A DNA stretch of 64,000 bases, from NCBI RefSeq assembly GCF_004168035.1, contig NZ_SDPU01000009.1:122525-186524 (forward strand). The letters are read 5' to 3'. A program made the position numbers and the translations under genes. This stretch comes from Nocardioides iriomotensis. GTDB taxonomy: Bacteria; Actinomycetota; Actinomycetes; Propionibacteriales; Nocardioidaceae. Shown in pieces: positions 1 to 9,490 of this stretch; the first letter of the stretch is position 1, and each line of letters opens with the position of its first letter. The notes beneath the pieces were generated by a model. That model made no database searches. It was given only the letters and a program-made list of their open reading frames with translations, and had not been told where the DNA came from.

Positions 1-831
1 GCGGAGCGGTTCGACCCCACCGAGACCCAGCAGGCCAAGAAGCACAACATGACGCTGCTGACCAAGGGCACGCTGTACGTCGCCCGCCTCACCGGCGACG
101 GCGCCGCGGACGGCGTCCACGACGGCACCGGCGAGTGGATCAGGCTCACCACCGACACGGAGTCGTTCGTGCCGGGCATGTCGGTCGTCGACGTGCTGAT
201 CGACACCCGCCTGGCCGCCGACAAGGTGGCGCCGACCAAGATGGACCGCCCCGAGGACGTCGAGCCCAACCCGGTGAGCGGCAAGATCTACGCCGCGCTG
301 ACCAACAACACCAACCGCGGCAACAGCGCGATACCGGTCGACGAGGCCAACCCGGTCGCCGGCAACAAGCACGGCTACGTCCTGGAGATCACGGAGAACG
401 CCGGCGACCACACCGGCACCGCGTTCACCTGGCTGCTGCTGCTGGTCTGCGGCGACCCGAACGACGCGGCCACCTACTTCGGCGGGTTCCCCAAGGACCA
501 GGTCAGCCCGATCAGCTGCCCCGACAACGTCGCCTTCGACCGCCAGGGCAACCTGTGGATCTCGACCGACGGCAACGCGCTCGGCTACCACGACGGCCTG
601 TTCCGGGTCCCGCTCACGGGCGCCAAGCGCGGCCAGGTCCAGCAGTTCCTCTCGATGCCGACCGGCGCCGAGACCTGCGGGCCGCTCATCAGCGAGGACC
701 AGCTCACCGCGTTCGTCGCGGTGCAGCACCCGGGCGAGAAGGGCGGCTCGACCTTCGAGACGCCGGCCAGCACCTGGCCGCACACCGACGCCTTCCCGCG
801 GCCCTCGGTCGTGGCGGCGTACCGCGCCTGA
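1..831 (+). CDS. PhoX family (DUF839) phosphatase, C-terminal part
   Basis: The frame is open from the first base, so the gene starts upstream; about 276 residues are visible. The protein belongs to the PhoX/DUF839 family, secreted (usually Tat-exported) Ca/Fe-dependent alkaline phosphatases that release phosphate from organic esters. Family-like stretches are visible: MDRPEDVEPNP near visible residue 82, with an acidic residue of the kind that binds metal, and CPDNVAFDRQGNLWISTDG near residue 173, a propeller-blade motif. The ATG at 49 is internal to the family alignment and is not the true start. The export signal lies outside the window. A strong hairpin follows the stop codon, so the gene probably ends its own transcript. 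Confidence 0.85.
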   Translation, partial: AERFDPTETQQAKKHNMTLLTKGTLYVARLTGDGAADGVHDGTGEWIRLTTDTESFVPGMSVVDVLIDTRLAADKVAPTKMDRPEDVEPNPVSGKIYAALTNNTNRGNSAIPVDEANPVAGNKHGYVLEITENAGDHTGTAFTWLLLLVCGDPNDAATYFGGFPKDQVSPISCPDNVAFDRQGNLWISTDGNALGYHDGLFRVPLTGAKRGQVQQFLSMPTGAETCGPLISEDQLTAFVAVQHPGEKGGSTFETPASTWPHTDAFPRPSVVAAYRA

Positions 832-859
832 ACCGCACCCACCGAGCCATCCGACGCAC

Positions 860-890
860 GGGCCCGCGGGGACACGCTCCCCGCGGGCCC
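860..890 (+). terminator. Hairpin terminator after the PhoX gene
   Basis: A perfect 12-base inverted repeat (GGGCCCGCGGGG / CCCCGCGGGCCC) encloses a 7-base loop, 28 bases after the PhoX stop. There is no T-run, as is common for high-GC actinobacterial terminators. Confidence 0.7.
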
Positions 891-939
891 TCCTGCTGTC
901 CCCGTTTCACGTGCGTCGCAACTGGGCACCCGGTCGGGC

Positions 940-1407
940 ATGGCCTGGTTCACCGCGTCGACGACGTCCGACGGAGTCGTGTCCGCCTCGCGCGAGGACG
1001 TCTGGGCGGTGCTGACCGACCCCGGCACCGTCGCCCGCCTCACGCCGTTCGTCCGCTCGATCACGGCCGAGGGCGACCACTGGCGGTGGGAGATGACCAG
1101 CGTGCCGGTGCTCGGGCGCGCGTTCACGCCGTCCTTCACCGAGCTGATGGTCTTCGACCGGCCGACCCGGATCGACTACACCCACGCCCCGCCCGAGGAC
1201 CGGCCGGAGCAGGCCGGGGTCGAGGGCTGCTACCGGCTCACCGAGCGCGGCGGCGGCACGCACCTCCTGATCGAGCTGCGGGTGTCCGCCGACCTGCCGC
1301 TCCCGCGCGCCTCCGGCCCGGCCGTCCGGACGGCCATGCGCGCGGTCATGGGGACGATGGGAATCGGCTTCGAGCGAGCGTTTCGCCGGGAGCTCGGCGA
1401 ACCCTGA
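940..1407 (+). CDS. SRPBCC family protein
   Basis: This 155-residue protein looks like an SRPBCC (START/polyketide cyclase-like) hydrophobic-ligand-binding fold. It opens with a strand containing VSASREDVWAVLTDPGTVARL, the usual N-terminal strand plus helix in which an environmental domain 'dresses' the cavity. A ...HLLIELRVSAD strand and a long C-terminal helix (GPAVRTAMRAVMGTMG) follow. The whole length is one domain with no signal peptide, so it should be cytosolic. The ligand cannot be told from sequence. The ATG at 940 is used because no in-frame alternative lies close upstream; the ribosome-binding site is weak. It stands alone, separated from PhoX by a terminator and from the next gene by about 100 bases. 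Confidence 0.75.
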   Translation: MAWFTASTTSDGVVSASREDVWAVLTDPGTVARLTPFVRSITAEGDHWRWEMTSVPVLGRAFTPSFTELMVFDRPTRIDYTHAPPEDRPEQAGVEGCYRLTERGGGTHLLIELRVSADLPLPRASGPAVRTAMRAVMGTMGIGFERAFRRELGEP

Positions 1408-1515
1408 CGTCGGCCGTGTCCTCCGTTCGGCGTAGGGAACCTAATCCCCAGGGGGGGCGTGTCCGGACATACGGGCACAGCAGTCTGTCTCGGGGGTGAG
1501 AAGGGGGTCGTGCAT

Positions 1516-2928
1516 ATGGACGAGTCGAGAAGCGGCAGCGGGCGGATCCGGCGGGCCGCGGTGTGGGGGCTGGCGGTGCTCACGGGGGTGCTGCCGCTGC
1601 TGGTGGCTCCGGCGTGGGCGGCACTGCCGGCGACGCCGGTGCCGACACTCGTCAAGACCATGCGCACGTCCCCCTTCCCAGGCTCCGACGTGTCCATGCG
1701 CGACCACGAGGGCCTCGTCCACGTCGCGCGGGACAACGCCGTGTGGCTGGTCGACGACGACGGCCGCTCGATCTACGAGGTCGACGCCACCACGGGCCAG
1801 CTGAGGCGCAGGATCCGCGGCTCGGTGATCGCGGCGACGCCCCAGCTCGGCGGGGCCCAGACCGCGGGGCTGACCCGCACGGACGACCTGCAGGCCGTCG
1901 CCTACGACCGGGCCCGGGACGTCCTCTACGTGTTCTCCGGCCGTTGCTGCGCGCCGGAGCTGCAGCCGACGGCGTACCGGCTGACCCGGTCCGGTGGCCG
2001 GCTCGAGCTCGACTCGTGGCAGCCGCTGCCGCCGCAGGTGCAGGTCGCCGCCGCGGCCTGGGACCCGGCCGACGGACAGCTGTACATCGGCGCCGACAGC
2101 AGCCTCTACAGCTACAGCTACGCCACCAACACGCTTGGTCCGGCGTTCGGCGTGGGCGTCAACAACATCTACGGACTCGGCTTCACCCCCGACGGCCGGG
2201 ACCTGTTCGTCACCAGCCCGCCGGCCAGGATCACCCGGGTCGATTTCCCGAGCCGCACCGTTGTCCCCGGCTGGACGCTCGACCTGTCCTCCCAGGGCGT
2301 GCTGGACGCTCGCGGGGCCGAGGTGGTCGACGACCGGCTGTGGATCTCGGACGGGTACGACGCCCGTGCAGCCGGCGACCCGCTGGCCCACGCGGTCTTC
2401 ATCTTCTCGCTCGACGGCAGCACGACACCGCCGACGGGACCGTCCCCGACGCCGCCGCCCCCGACCGACCAGCCGCGCGGCAAGAACCTGGTCGCCAACA
2501 ACGGGTTCGAGAAGTCGCTGAAGGGCTGGGACTCCGGTCCCAAGTCCGACCTGGACCGGGTGAAGGGCGGGCACAGCGGGAAGCGGGCGGCCCGCGTCGA
2601 GCGCACCAAGGGCAAGGGGAAGATCCAGCTGAAGGACGTCCCGGGCTGGGTGACCACGACCGCGACCGGCACCTACACGGCGACGATGTGGGTGCGCTCG
2701 ACCGACACGAAGTCGACCCTCAAGCTCCGGCTGCGCGAGCTGCAGAGCGGCAAGACCCTCGCCACGAAGGTCAGCCCGGTGAAGCTCACCAAGAAGTGGT
2801 CCAAGGTGTCCGTGGCGCTCAAGATCACCCGCCCCGGAGCGACGGCACTCCAGGTGTCGGCCACGGTCAAGGGCGCTGCGAAGGGCAAGTCCTTCGACGC
2901 GGACGACGTCTCGCTGGTGCTGGGCTGA
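1516..2928 (+). CDS. Secreted beta-propeller protein with C-terminal CBM-like domain
   Basis: About 470 residues from the ATG at 1516; GTG 1510 is an alternative and a GA-rich ribosome-binding stretch lies just upstream. The N-terminus is a clear Sec signal peptide: positive residues, then AAVWGLAVLTGVLPLLVAPAWA. Residues of roughly 40-310 contain repeated blade-like segments (AVWLVDDDGRSIYEVDA, DVLYVFSGRC, GQLYIGADSSLYSYSY, LWISDGYDA), as in esterase-like or YncE-like propellers. A proline/threonine linker (PTGPSPTPPPP) leads to about 145 residues beginning KNLVANNGFEKSLKGWDSG, which resembles carbohydrate-binding modules of the CBM4/9 jelly-roll type. I infer a cell-envelope or extracellular binding or hydrolytic role; no catalytic residue is obvious. 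It converges on the next gene with only 4 bases between stop codons. Confidence 0.7.
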   Translation: MDESRSGSGRIRRAAVWGLAVLTGVLPLLVAPAWAALPATPVPTLVKTMRTSPFPGSDVSMRDHEGLVHVARDNAVWLVDDDGRSIYEVDATTGQLRRRIRGSVIAATPQLGGAQTAGLTRTDDLQAVAYDRARDVLYVFSGRCCAPELQPTAYRLTRSGGRLELDSWQPLPPQVQVAAAAWDPADGQLYIGADSSLYSYSYATNTLGPAFGVGVNNIYGLGFTPDGRDLFVTSPPARITRVDFPSRTVVPGWTLDLSSQGVLDARGAEVVDDRLWISDGYDARAAGDPLAHAVFIFSLDGSTTPPTGPSPTPPPPTDQPRGKNLVANNGFEKSLKGWDSGPKSDLDRVKGGHSGKRAARVERTKGKGKIQLKDVPGWVTTTATGTYTATMWVRSTDTKSTLKLRLRELQSGKTLATKVSPVKLTKKWSKVSVALKITRPGATALQVSATVKGAAKGKSFDADDVSLVLG

Positions 2929-2932
2929 GCCG

Positions 2933-3937
2933 TCAGGCGGTGCGGGTCGCGACGATCTCGGCGAACGCGTCGAGTGCCGCCCGCACCGGAGAGCCCTCCG
3001 GCAGCACGGTGAGCAGCTGCCGGGCCTCACGCGCCCGGTCGAGGACGTAGGCGCGCGCCTCGTCCATCGCGGGGTGCCGGCGCAGCAGGTCGAGCGTCTC
3101 GGCGTGCAGGGCGTCGTCGGCGAGGTCGCCGTCGAGCAGCTCGAGCAGCCGGGCGTCGCCGGGGTCGCCGGACCGCTTGGCGAGGAGCACCGGCAGGGTG
3201 TCCACGCCCTCGCGGAGGTCGGTGCCCGGTGTCTTGCCCGACTCGTCGGACTCGCTCGCGATGTCGAGGATGTCGTCGGAGAGCTGGAAGGCCGCGCCGA
3301 TCATCTCGCCGTACTGGCGCAGCGCCTCCTCGACCTCACGCGAGGCACCGGAGAAGCGCGCGCCGTACTGCGCGGAGGTGGCGATCAGCGACCCCGTCTT
3401 GCCGGCCACGACCCGGAGGTAGTGGTCGAGCGGGTCGAAGTCGCGCGGCCCGACGGTCTCGAGGATCTGGCCCTCCACGAGCCGGCCGAACGTCTCGGCC
3501 TGGATGCGGACGGCGTCGGCGCCGAGCCGGGCGGTCAGCTCCGAGGACTTGGCGAAGAGCCAGTCGCCGGTCAGGATCGCGACGGTGTTGTCCCAGCGGG
3601 CATTGGCGGAGTCGGCGCCGCGGCGCAGCGCGGCCTCGTCCATGACGTCGTCGTGGTAGAGCGACCCGAGGTGGGTCAGCTCGACCACGCAGGCCGCGGT
3701 GACGATGTCGTCGGACGCAGGGTCACCGCACTCCGCGGCGAGCAGCACGAGCAGCGGCCGGAACCGCTTGCCTCCCGCGTGCAGCAGGTGACGTGCCGCC
3801 TCGGTGACGAAGGGCACCTCGCTCTGCACGGAGTCCTCGAGGGCCGCCTCCACCTCCTCCAGCCGGCGCCGGAGACGGTCCTCGAGCTCGGGGTCGAGGA
3901 TCGGCAGCGCCAGCGCGGCCGGGGCGGGGGTGGTCAC
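2933..3937 (-). CDS. Polyprenyl diphosphate synthase (GrcC/HepT-like)
   Basis: This is a trans-isoprenyl diphosphate synthase of 334 residues, the usual family length. It condenses isopentenyl diphosphate units to make the long prenyl tail of menaquinone. The first aspartate-rich motif is DDVMD (after LYH, near residue 97) and the second is DDILD (near residue 222). GGKRFRP, the conserved substrate-binding segment, lies near residue 55. The start is GTG at 3937. It follows nuoN by 22 bases on the same strand, so it is probably the last gene of the reductase-nuo unit. This couples quinone tail synthesis with the enzyme that reduces the quinone. Product chain length cannot be set from sequence alone. 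Confidence 0.9.
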   Translation of the reverse strand: MTTPAPAALALPILDPELEDRLRRRLEEVEAALEDSVQSEVPFVTEAARHLLHAGGKRFRPLLVLLAAECGDPASDDIVTAACVVELTHLGSLYHDDVMDEAALRRGADSANARWDNTVAILTGDWLFAKSSELTARLGADAVRIQAETFGRLVEGQILETVGPRDFDPLDHYLRVVAGKTGSLIATSAQYGARFSGASREVEEALRQYGEMIGAAFQLSDDILDIASESDESGKTPGTDLREGVDTLPVLLAKRSGDPGDARLLELLDGDLADDALHAETLDLLRRHPAMDEARAYVLDRAREARQLLTVLPEGSPVRAALDAFAEIVATRTA

Positions 3938-3959
3938 GTCGTGCTCCTGCGATCTCGGG

Positions 3960-5591
3960 TCAGCGGACGAACTGTCCGGCGTGGGCCGCGAGGTCCAGGA
4001 CCGGCCCGGGTACGACGCCGAGCGCGACCGTGGCCGCGAAGCCCACGGCGATCACGATAGTCGTGAGCACGGACGGCATCACCACGGTGGGTCCCTCACC
4101 GACCGGGTCGGAGAAGTACATGAGGACGATGACCCGGATGTAGAAGAACGCCGCTACCGCCGACAGCAGCGCCGCGACCACGACCAGCGGCCAGGCACCA
4201 CCCTGCCAGGCGGAGGTGAACACGGCCCACTTGCCGGTGAAGCCGCTGGTCAGCGGGATGCCGGCCATGCCGAGCAGGAAGAACGCGAACACACCCGCGA
4301 CGAACGGGGACTCCTTGCCGAGCCCCGACCAGCGCGAGAGGTGCGTCGCCTCGCCACTCGAGTCGCGCACGACCGTGACGACCGCGAACGCGCCGATCGT
4401 CATGAAGCCGTAGGTGACCAGGTAGAACAGCACCGCCTGCAGCGACGTGAGCTCGGCCGTGCCGGGCGTCGCCACGGCGTTCAGGCCGACGAAGCCGGTG
4501 AGGATGAAGCCGGCGTGCGCGATCGAGGAGTAGGCGAGCATCCGCTTGATGTCGGACTGGGTCAGCGCCAGGACGCAGCCGGTCGCCATGGTCAGGATCG
4601 CGACGACCCAGATCATCGGCGTCCAGTCCCAGCGCGCGGCGCCGAAGCCGACGTAGAACAGCCGCAGCAGCGCACCGAACGCCGCGACCTTGGTGCAGGC
4701 CGCCATGAAGGCGGTGACCGCGGTCGGGGCGCCCTGGTAGACGTCGGGCGTCCAGGCGTGGAACGGGGCCGCGCCGACCTTGAACAGCAGGCCGACCGCG
4801 AGCAGGCCGATGCCGCCGAGCAGCAAGGGGTCGGCGCCGATGGTGCCGGAGACGGCCTCGGCGATGTCGCCGAGGTTCATCGAGCCGGCGTACCCGTAGA
4901 CCAGGGCGATGCCGTAGAGGAAGAAGCCGGACGAGAACGCGCCGAGCATGAAGTACTTCAGCGCCGCCTCCTGGCTGAGCAGCCGGCGCCGGCGGGCCAG
5001 GCCGCAGAGCAGGTAGAGCGGCAGCGACAGGATCTCGAGCGCGACGAACATCGTGATCAGGTCGTTGGACGCCGGGAACAGCAGCATGCCCGCGACCGCG
5101 AACATCATCAGCGGGAAGACCTCGGTGTGCTCGAGGCCCTTGGTCGACGCCTCGCGCTCGGCCTCGGTGCCCGGCAGCGCGGCCGCCTGGCCGGCGAACG
5201 CGGTAACGCCGCCCTCGAGGTGCCGCTCGGCGAACAGGAACACGCTGATCAGCGTGAGCACGAGGATCGTGCCCCACAGGAAGACGGTCGGTCCGTCGAC
5301 GGCGATCGCGCCCTCGGCGGCGATCGCGCCGAAGCCGGCGTTGTCGCCGCGCGGCTCGAGACCCAGCGCGACGAACACCGTCATCACGAGGGCGGCGATG
5401 GTGCCGACGACCGCGACCAGCGTCTGCACCACGTAGCGCAGCCGGCGCGGCACGAAGGCCTCGACGATGACGCCGGCGAGCGCGACGCCGATGATGATCA
5501 GCAGCGGCGAGAGGTCGAAGTACTCGATGCTCGGCTTGGTGAAGTCGCCGACGGACTCCGAGAGGAGCGGGGACACGGCGAGGGTGGTCAC
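3960..5591 (-). CDS. nuoN: NADH-quinone oxidoreductase subunit N
   Basis: NuoN is one of the three antiporter-like membrane subunits of complex I and takes part in proton pumping. The protein has 543 residues and about 14 hydrophobic segments. The family core (AALKYFMLGAFSSGFFLYG, GAAPFHAWTPDVYQGAPT, AYSSIAHAGFI) carries the conserved lysines and the helix-breaking proline region. I place the start at GTG 5591, which overlaps the nuoM stop in a GTGA 4-base overlap. An in-frame longer reading exists but overruns nuoM. It is the last nuo gene. Confidence 0.93.
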   Translation of the reverse strand: MTTLAVSPLLSESVGDFTKPSIEYFDLSPLLIIIGVALAGVIVEAFVPRRLRYVVQTLVAVVGTIAALVMTVFVALGLEPRGDNAGFGAIAAEGAIAVDGPTVFLWGTILVLTLISVFLFAERHLEGGVTAFAGQAAALPGTEAEREASTKGLEHTEVFPLMMFAVAGMLLFPASNDLITMFVALEILSLPLYLLCGLARRRRLLSQEAALKYFMLGAFSSGFFLYGIALVYGYAGSMNLGDIAEAVSGTIGADPLLLGGIGLLAVGLLFKVGAAPFHAWTPDVYQGAPTAVTAFMAACTKVAAFGALLRLFYVGFGAARWDWTPMIWVVAILTMATGCVLALTQSDIKRMLAYSSIAHAGFILTGFVGLNAVATPGTAELTSLQAVLFYLVTYGFMTIGAFAVVTVVRDSSGEATHLSRWSGLGKESPFVAGVFAFFLLGMAGIPLTSGFTGKWAVFTSAWQGGAWPLVVVAALLSAVAAFFYIRVIVLMYFSDPVGEGPTVVMPSVLTTIVIAVGFAATVALGVVPGPVLDLAAHAGQFVR

Positions 5592-7150
5592 TGGTTGATC
5601 TCCTCTTCGGCCGCGGTGGGCGCGGGGACGTCGGGCTGCGGGTCGCTGACCCCGACCTGCTCGAGCGTGTGGCCGACGGCCGGGTCGATGATCGCCGTCA
5701 GCGGCTTCGGGAAGAAGCCGAGCACGACGATGAGCAGCAGCAGCGGCGCGAGGGCGCCGACCTCGCGCAGGTTGAGGTCGCGCATGCCGCGCACCGCCTC
5801 GACGGTCGGGCCGGTCATCGTGCGCTGGTAGGTGAGCAGGATGTAGAGCGCGGCGAGCACGATGCCGAGCACCGCGAACACGGCGTACCACCAGTTGTGC
5901 GTGAACGTGCCGACCAGCACCAGGAACTCCGAGATGAACGGCGACAGGCCCGGCAGCGACAGCGAGGACAGGCCGGCCACGAGGAAGGTGCCGGCGAGGA
6001 CCGGCGCGACCTTCTCGACGCCGCCGAAGTCGCCGATGAGCTGCGAGCCGCGGCGGTTGATCAGGAAGCCGGTCACCAGGAACAGCGCGGCCGTGGAGAG
6101 GCCGTGGTTGAACATGTAGAGCGTCGAGCCGATCTGGCCGTAGCTGTTGAGCACGAAGATGCCCATCACGATGAAGCCGAAGTGCGACACCGAGGTGTAG
6201 GCGATCAGGCGGGGGATGGACTTCTGGCCGATCGCGACCAGGCCGCCGTACAGCACGCTGGCCACCGCCAGCACGAGCACGACCGGGGTGGCCCACTGCG
6301 ACGCCTCCGGGAACAGCCCGAGGCAGAAGCGCAGCATGCCGAAGGTGCCGATCTTGTCGAGGATGCTGACCAGCAGCACCGACGTGCCGGGCGTGGACTC
6401 CTGCGCCACGTCGGGCAGCCAGGTGTGCACCGGGAACATCGGCGCCTTGATCGCGAACGCGATGAAGAAGCCGAGGAACAGCCAGCGACCGGTGACGGTG
6501 TCGATGGACGCGGTGATGGGCGCAAGCTCGGTCAGGAGGTACGTCGGGCCGCCCTCGCTGCTCGCGGACACGACGTACAGGCCGACCACCGAGGCCAGCA
6601 TGAGCAGACCGCCGAGCAGCGAGAACAGCAGGAACTTCACCGCGGCGTAGGAGCGGCGGGCACCGCCGAAACCGCCGATCAGGAAGTAGATCGGGATCAG
6701 CGTCGCCTCGAACAGCACGTAGAAGAGGAACACGTCCATCGCGGCGAAGACGCCGATGGCGAGGCCTTCGAGGGCGAGCATCCAGGCGAAGAAGGAGTTC
6801 ACGCCCCAGCGGCCGTTGTCACCGTCGCGCCACGACGCGAGGATCACGACCGGGGTGAGGATCGCGGTGAGGATCACGAGGGTCAGGCCGATGCCGTCCA
6901 CGCCCAGGGCGTAGTGGGCGCCGAACGACTCGATCCAGGTGTAGGTCTCGGTGAACTGGTAGCGCTCGCCGCCGACGTCGAACCCGACGCCGATGACCGC
7001 GACCAGGAGCAGCGTCAGCAGCGAGAACCCGAGCGCGACCTTCTGCGGGAGGTCCGTACGCGGCTGGTCGCCCGACGGCGAGGGCAGCAGGGCGACGACG
7101 ACCGCACCGAGGATCGGCAGCAGCAGCGCTGCGGTCAACCAGGGAAACAC
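5588..7150 (-). CDS. nuoM: NADH-quinone oxidoreductase subunit M
   Basis: NuoM is the second antiporter-like proton-pumping subunit, 520 residues. Typical segments are visible: HYALGVDGIGLTLVILTA near residue 79, FYVLFEATLIPIYFLIGGFG with the conserved glutamate, PMFPVHTWLPDVAQESTPG, and SVSHFGFIVMGIF. The C-terminus is hydrophilic (PDVPAPTAAEEEINQ). The 62-base gap to nuoL holds a short palindromic repeat. The start at 7150 is the first in-frame codon and matches the family N-terminus. Confidence 0.94.
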   Translation of the reverse strand: MFPWLTAALLLPILGAVVVALLPSPSGDQPRTDLPQKVALGFSLLTLLLVAVIGVGFDVGGERYQFTETYTWIESFGAHYALGVDGIGLTLVILTAILTPVVILASWRDGDNGRWGVNSFFAWMLALEGLAIGVFAAMDVFLFYVLFEATLIPIYFLIGGFGGARRSYAAVKFLLFSLLGGLLMLASVVGLYVVSASSEGGPTYLLTELAPITASIDTVTGRWLFLGFFIAFAIKAPMFPVHTWLPDVAQESTPGTSVLLVSILDKIGTFGMLRFCLGLFPEASQWATPVVLVLAVASVLYGGLVAIGQKSIPRLIAYTSVSHFGFIVMGIFVLNSYGQIGSTLYMFNHGLSTAALFLVTGFLINRRGSQLIGDFGGVEKVAPVLAGTFLVAGLSSLSLPGLSPFISEFLVLVGTFTHNWWYAVFAVLGIVLAALYILLTYQRTMTGPTVEAVRGMRDLNLREVGALAPLLLLIVVLGFFPKPLTAIIDPAVGHTLEQVGVSDPQPDVPAPTAAEEEINQ

Positions 7151-7180
7151 TCAGGACACCAGCCTTCTGGTCAGTTCCGG

Positions 7181-7203
7181 GTGGTCGAGCCTGTCGAGAC
7201 CAC
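7181..7203. repeat. Short palindromic dispersed repeat (TCGA-rich) between nuoL and nuoM
   Basis: GTGGTCGAGCCTGTCGAGAC followed by CAC forms an imperfect palindrome with GTGGTC/GACCAC ends. A nearly identical 21-mer lies inside nuoG at 12518-12538. It sits in the only untranslated gap between nuoL and nuoM. From general familiarity, TCGAC-rich elements of this kind are scattered through many actinobacterial genomes; copy number here was not searched. Confidence 0.6.
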
Positions 7204-7212
7204 GAAAACCAC

Positions 7213-9177
7213 TCATGTCAGGTTCACCGCCAGCAGGGCGACCACGACCAGCACGGCGCCGCTCAGCACGGAGAGGGCGTAGGACCGAACGTAGCCGGTC
7301 TGCAGCTTGCGGAAGGTGCCGGACATGCCCGCGAAGGCGGTGCCGGTGCCGTTGACCACGCCGTCGACACCCTTGTCGTCGAAGCCGACCAGGCCGGTGA
7401 CGAACCGGTCGCCGGGCCGCATCAGCAGCTCCTCGTTGAGCGCGTCGCCGTAGAGGTCGGCGCGCGCCGCCCGGGTCACGAACGAGACGTTCTGAGGCGC
7501 CGTGCGCGGGACCTCGTTGCGCCCGACGGTGAGCCAGGCGATCGTCACGCCGACGGCGACGACGACGGTGACGATGAGGCTGAAGACCCAGGGCGCGAAC
7601 GCCAGCTCGTGGTGGGCGACCGCACCGACGGCGGGCGTCAGCCAGTCGGTGACGAAGTCACCGAACAGCAGCAGGCCACCGAGCACGGACAGCGCGGCGA
7701 GCACGATCAGCGGCACGGTCATGATCTTGGGCGACTCGTGCGGGTGCACGCCCTCCTCCCAGCGCTTCTGGCCGAAGAAGGTCATCAGCATCACGCGGGT
7801 CATGTAGAAGGCGGTGATCCCGGCACCCACCAGGGCGCACAGCCCGACGAGCGTGCTCTCGCCGAAGGACGCCTCGATGATCTTGTCCTTGGACCAGAAG
7901 CCCGAGAAGCCCGGGAAGCCGATGATCGCGAGGTAGCCCATGGCGAAGGTCAGGAAGGTGACCGGCACGGCCTTCTGCAGCGCGCCGTAGTGGCGCATGT
8001 CGACGTCGTCGTTCATGGCGTGCATGACGGAGCCGGCGCCCAGGAACATGTTGGCCTTGAAGAAGCCGTGCGTGAGCAGGTGGAAGATCGCGAACGCGTA
8101 GCCGTAGGGGCCGAGGCCGGCGGCCAGCATCATGTAGCCGATCTGGCTCATGGTCGACCCGGCGAGCGCCTTCTTGATGTCGTCCTTGGCGCAACCGATG
8201 ATCGCGCCCCAGAGGAGCGTGACGGTGCCGACGACGACCACCGCGGTCTGCGCGACCTCGGTGTAGTCGTAGATGAAGTTCGAGCGGACCACGAGGTACA
8301 CGCCGGCGGTGACCATGGTTGCCGCGTGGATCAGCGCCGACACCGGGGTCGGGCCCTCCATCGCATCGAGGAGCCAGGACTGCAGCGGCACCTGGGCGGA
8401 CTTGCCGCACGCGGCGAGCAGGAACAGCAGGCCGAGGGCGGTCATCGTGGCGGTGGGCGCCTCGCCGGCGACCTCGGAGACCGGCGCGAAGGCGACCGTG
8501 CCGAACGTGGCGAAGACCAGCATCGTGCCGAGCGCCATGCCGATGTCACCGACACGGTTCACGACGAACGCCTTCTTGGCGGCGACGGCCGCGGACGGCT
8601 TGTGCTGCCAGAAGCCGATGAGGAGGTACGACGCGAGCCCCACGCCCTCCCAGCCCAGGAAGACGCCGAGGTAGTTGTCGCTGAGGACCAGCATCAGCAT
8701 CGCGGCCACGAAGAGGTTGAGGTAGCCGAAGAAGCGAGCCCGGCGCTCGTCGTGCTCCATGTAGCCGATCGAGTAGAGGTGGATCAGCGAGCCGACACCG
8801 GTGATCAGCAGCAGGAACAGCGCCGACAGCGGGTCGTAGAGCAGCGCCATGTCGGCGCGGAACGAGCCCGCGTCGACCCAGGTCCACAGGAACTGGCCGA
8901 CGCTGCGGTCGGTCTCGTCCCGGCCGAGGAGCGCGAAGAAGGACACGAGGCTGATCGCGAACGAGCCGAGCACGGTCGCGCAGCCGAGCAGGTGCGCGAA
9001 GCCCTTGGTGCGGTTGCCCCCACCGAGCAGGATGATCGCCGCACCCAGCGCGGGCAGGGCGATGATCACCCACAGCAGCGCGAACACGCCGTCGGCCGGG
9101 ACCTGGTGGATGACGGGCACGGCGTGCCCACCCTCCTCGGCGAGGCGTGGGAACAGGGAGGCAGAGCTGGAGGTCAC
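7213..9177 (-). CDS. nuoL: NADH-quinone oxidoreductase subunit L
   Basis: NuoL is the distal proton-pumping subunit, whose C-terminal lateral helix braces the membrane arm. At 654 residues it has normal length. Diagnostic segments include [21 protein letters not shown] near residue 133, [75 protein letters not shown] and [16 protein letters not shown]. The C-terminal part after residue about 500 holds the amphipathic connector and a final membrane helix ([22 protein letters not shown]). It begins 10 bases after the nuoK stop. The first residues ([14 protein letters not shown]) are not clearly conserved, so a start some 20 codons downstream is possible. Confidence 0.94.
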   Translation of the reverse strand: MTSSSASLFPRLAEEGGHAVPVIHQVPADGVFALLWVIIALPALGAAIILLGGGNRTKGFAHLLGCATVLGSFAISLVSFFALLGRDETDRSVGQFLWTWVDAGSFRADMALLYDPLSALFLLLITGVGSLIHLYSIGYMEHDERRARFFGYLNLFVAAMLMLVLSDNYLGVFLGWEGVGLASYLLIGFWQHKPSAAVAAKKAFVVNRVGDIGMALGTMLVFATFGTVAFAPVSEVAGEAPTATMTALGLLFLLAACGKSAQVPLQSWLLDAMEGPTPVSALIHAATMVTAGVYLVVRSNFIYDYTEVAQTAVVVVGTVTLLWGAIIGCAKDDIKKALAGSTMSQIGYMMLAAGLGPYGYAFAIFHLLTHGFFKANMFLGAGSVMHAMNDDVDMRHYGALQKAVPVTFLTFAMGYLAIIGFPGFSGFWSKDKIIEASFGESTLVGLCALVGAGITAFYMTRVMLMTFFGQKRWEEGVHPHESPKIMTVPLIVLAALSVLGGLLLFGDFVTDWLTPAVGAVAHHELAFAPWVFSLIVTVVVAVGVTIAWLTVGRNEVPRTAPQNVSFVTRAARADLYGDALNEELLMRPGDRFVTGLVGFDDKGVDGVVNGTGTAFAGMSGTFRKLQTGYVRSYALSVLSGAVLVVVALLAVNLT

Positions 9178-9187
9178 CGACCGCTCC

Positions 9188-9490
9188 TCAGTACTTCAGC
9201 AGGCTGGCGTCGTCGACCGAGGCCGACCGGCGCGTCCGGAAGATGGTCATGATGATCGCGAGGCCGACGACGACCTCCGCGGCGGCGACGACCATGACGA
9301 AGAAGGCCGCGACCTGCCCGTCGAGGTTGCCGTGCACGCGCGCGAAGGTGACGAGCGCGAGGTTGCTGGCGTTGAGCATGAGCTCCACGCACATGAAGAT
9401 CACGATCGCGTTGCGGCGCACGAGCACACCGATGCAGCCGATCGTGAACAGGATCGCGGAGAGCCCGATGAAGGGTGTCGGGTCCATCAC
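9188..9490 (-). CDS. nuoK: NADH-quinone oxidoreductase subunit K
   Basis: NuoK is a small three-helix subunit (100 residues). It supplies two membrane glutamates to the central proton path; the segments [15 protein letters not shown] and [19 protein letters not shown] contain them. The overlap with nuoJ reads GTGATG, so translation may begin at GTG 9490 or ATG 9487; either gives a full-length protein. The order nuoJ-K-L and the overlapping starts point to translational coupling. Confidence 0.94.
   Translation of the reverse strand: MMDPTPFIGLSAILFTIGCIGVLVRRNAIVIFMCVELMLNASNLALVTFARVHGNLDGQVAAFFVMVVAAAEVVVGLAIIMTIFRTRRSASVDDASLLKY

Noticed and set aside
3804..5831. Long plus-strand frame of 675 residues opposite nuoN
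   Set aside because: Composition is low-complexity Arg/Glu/Asp-rich, the mirror of a coding strand in high-GC DNA. NuoN on the minus strand is unambiguous. The same holds for the other long antisense frames over nuo, men and hem genes.
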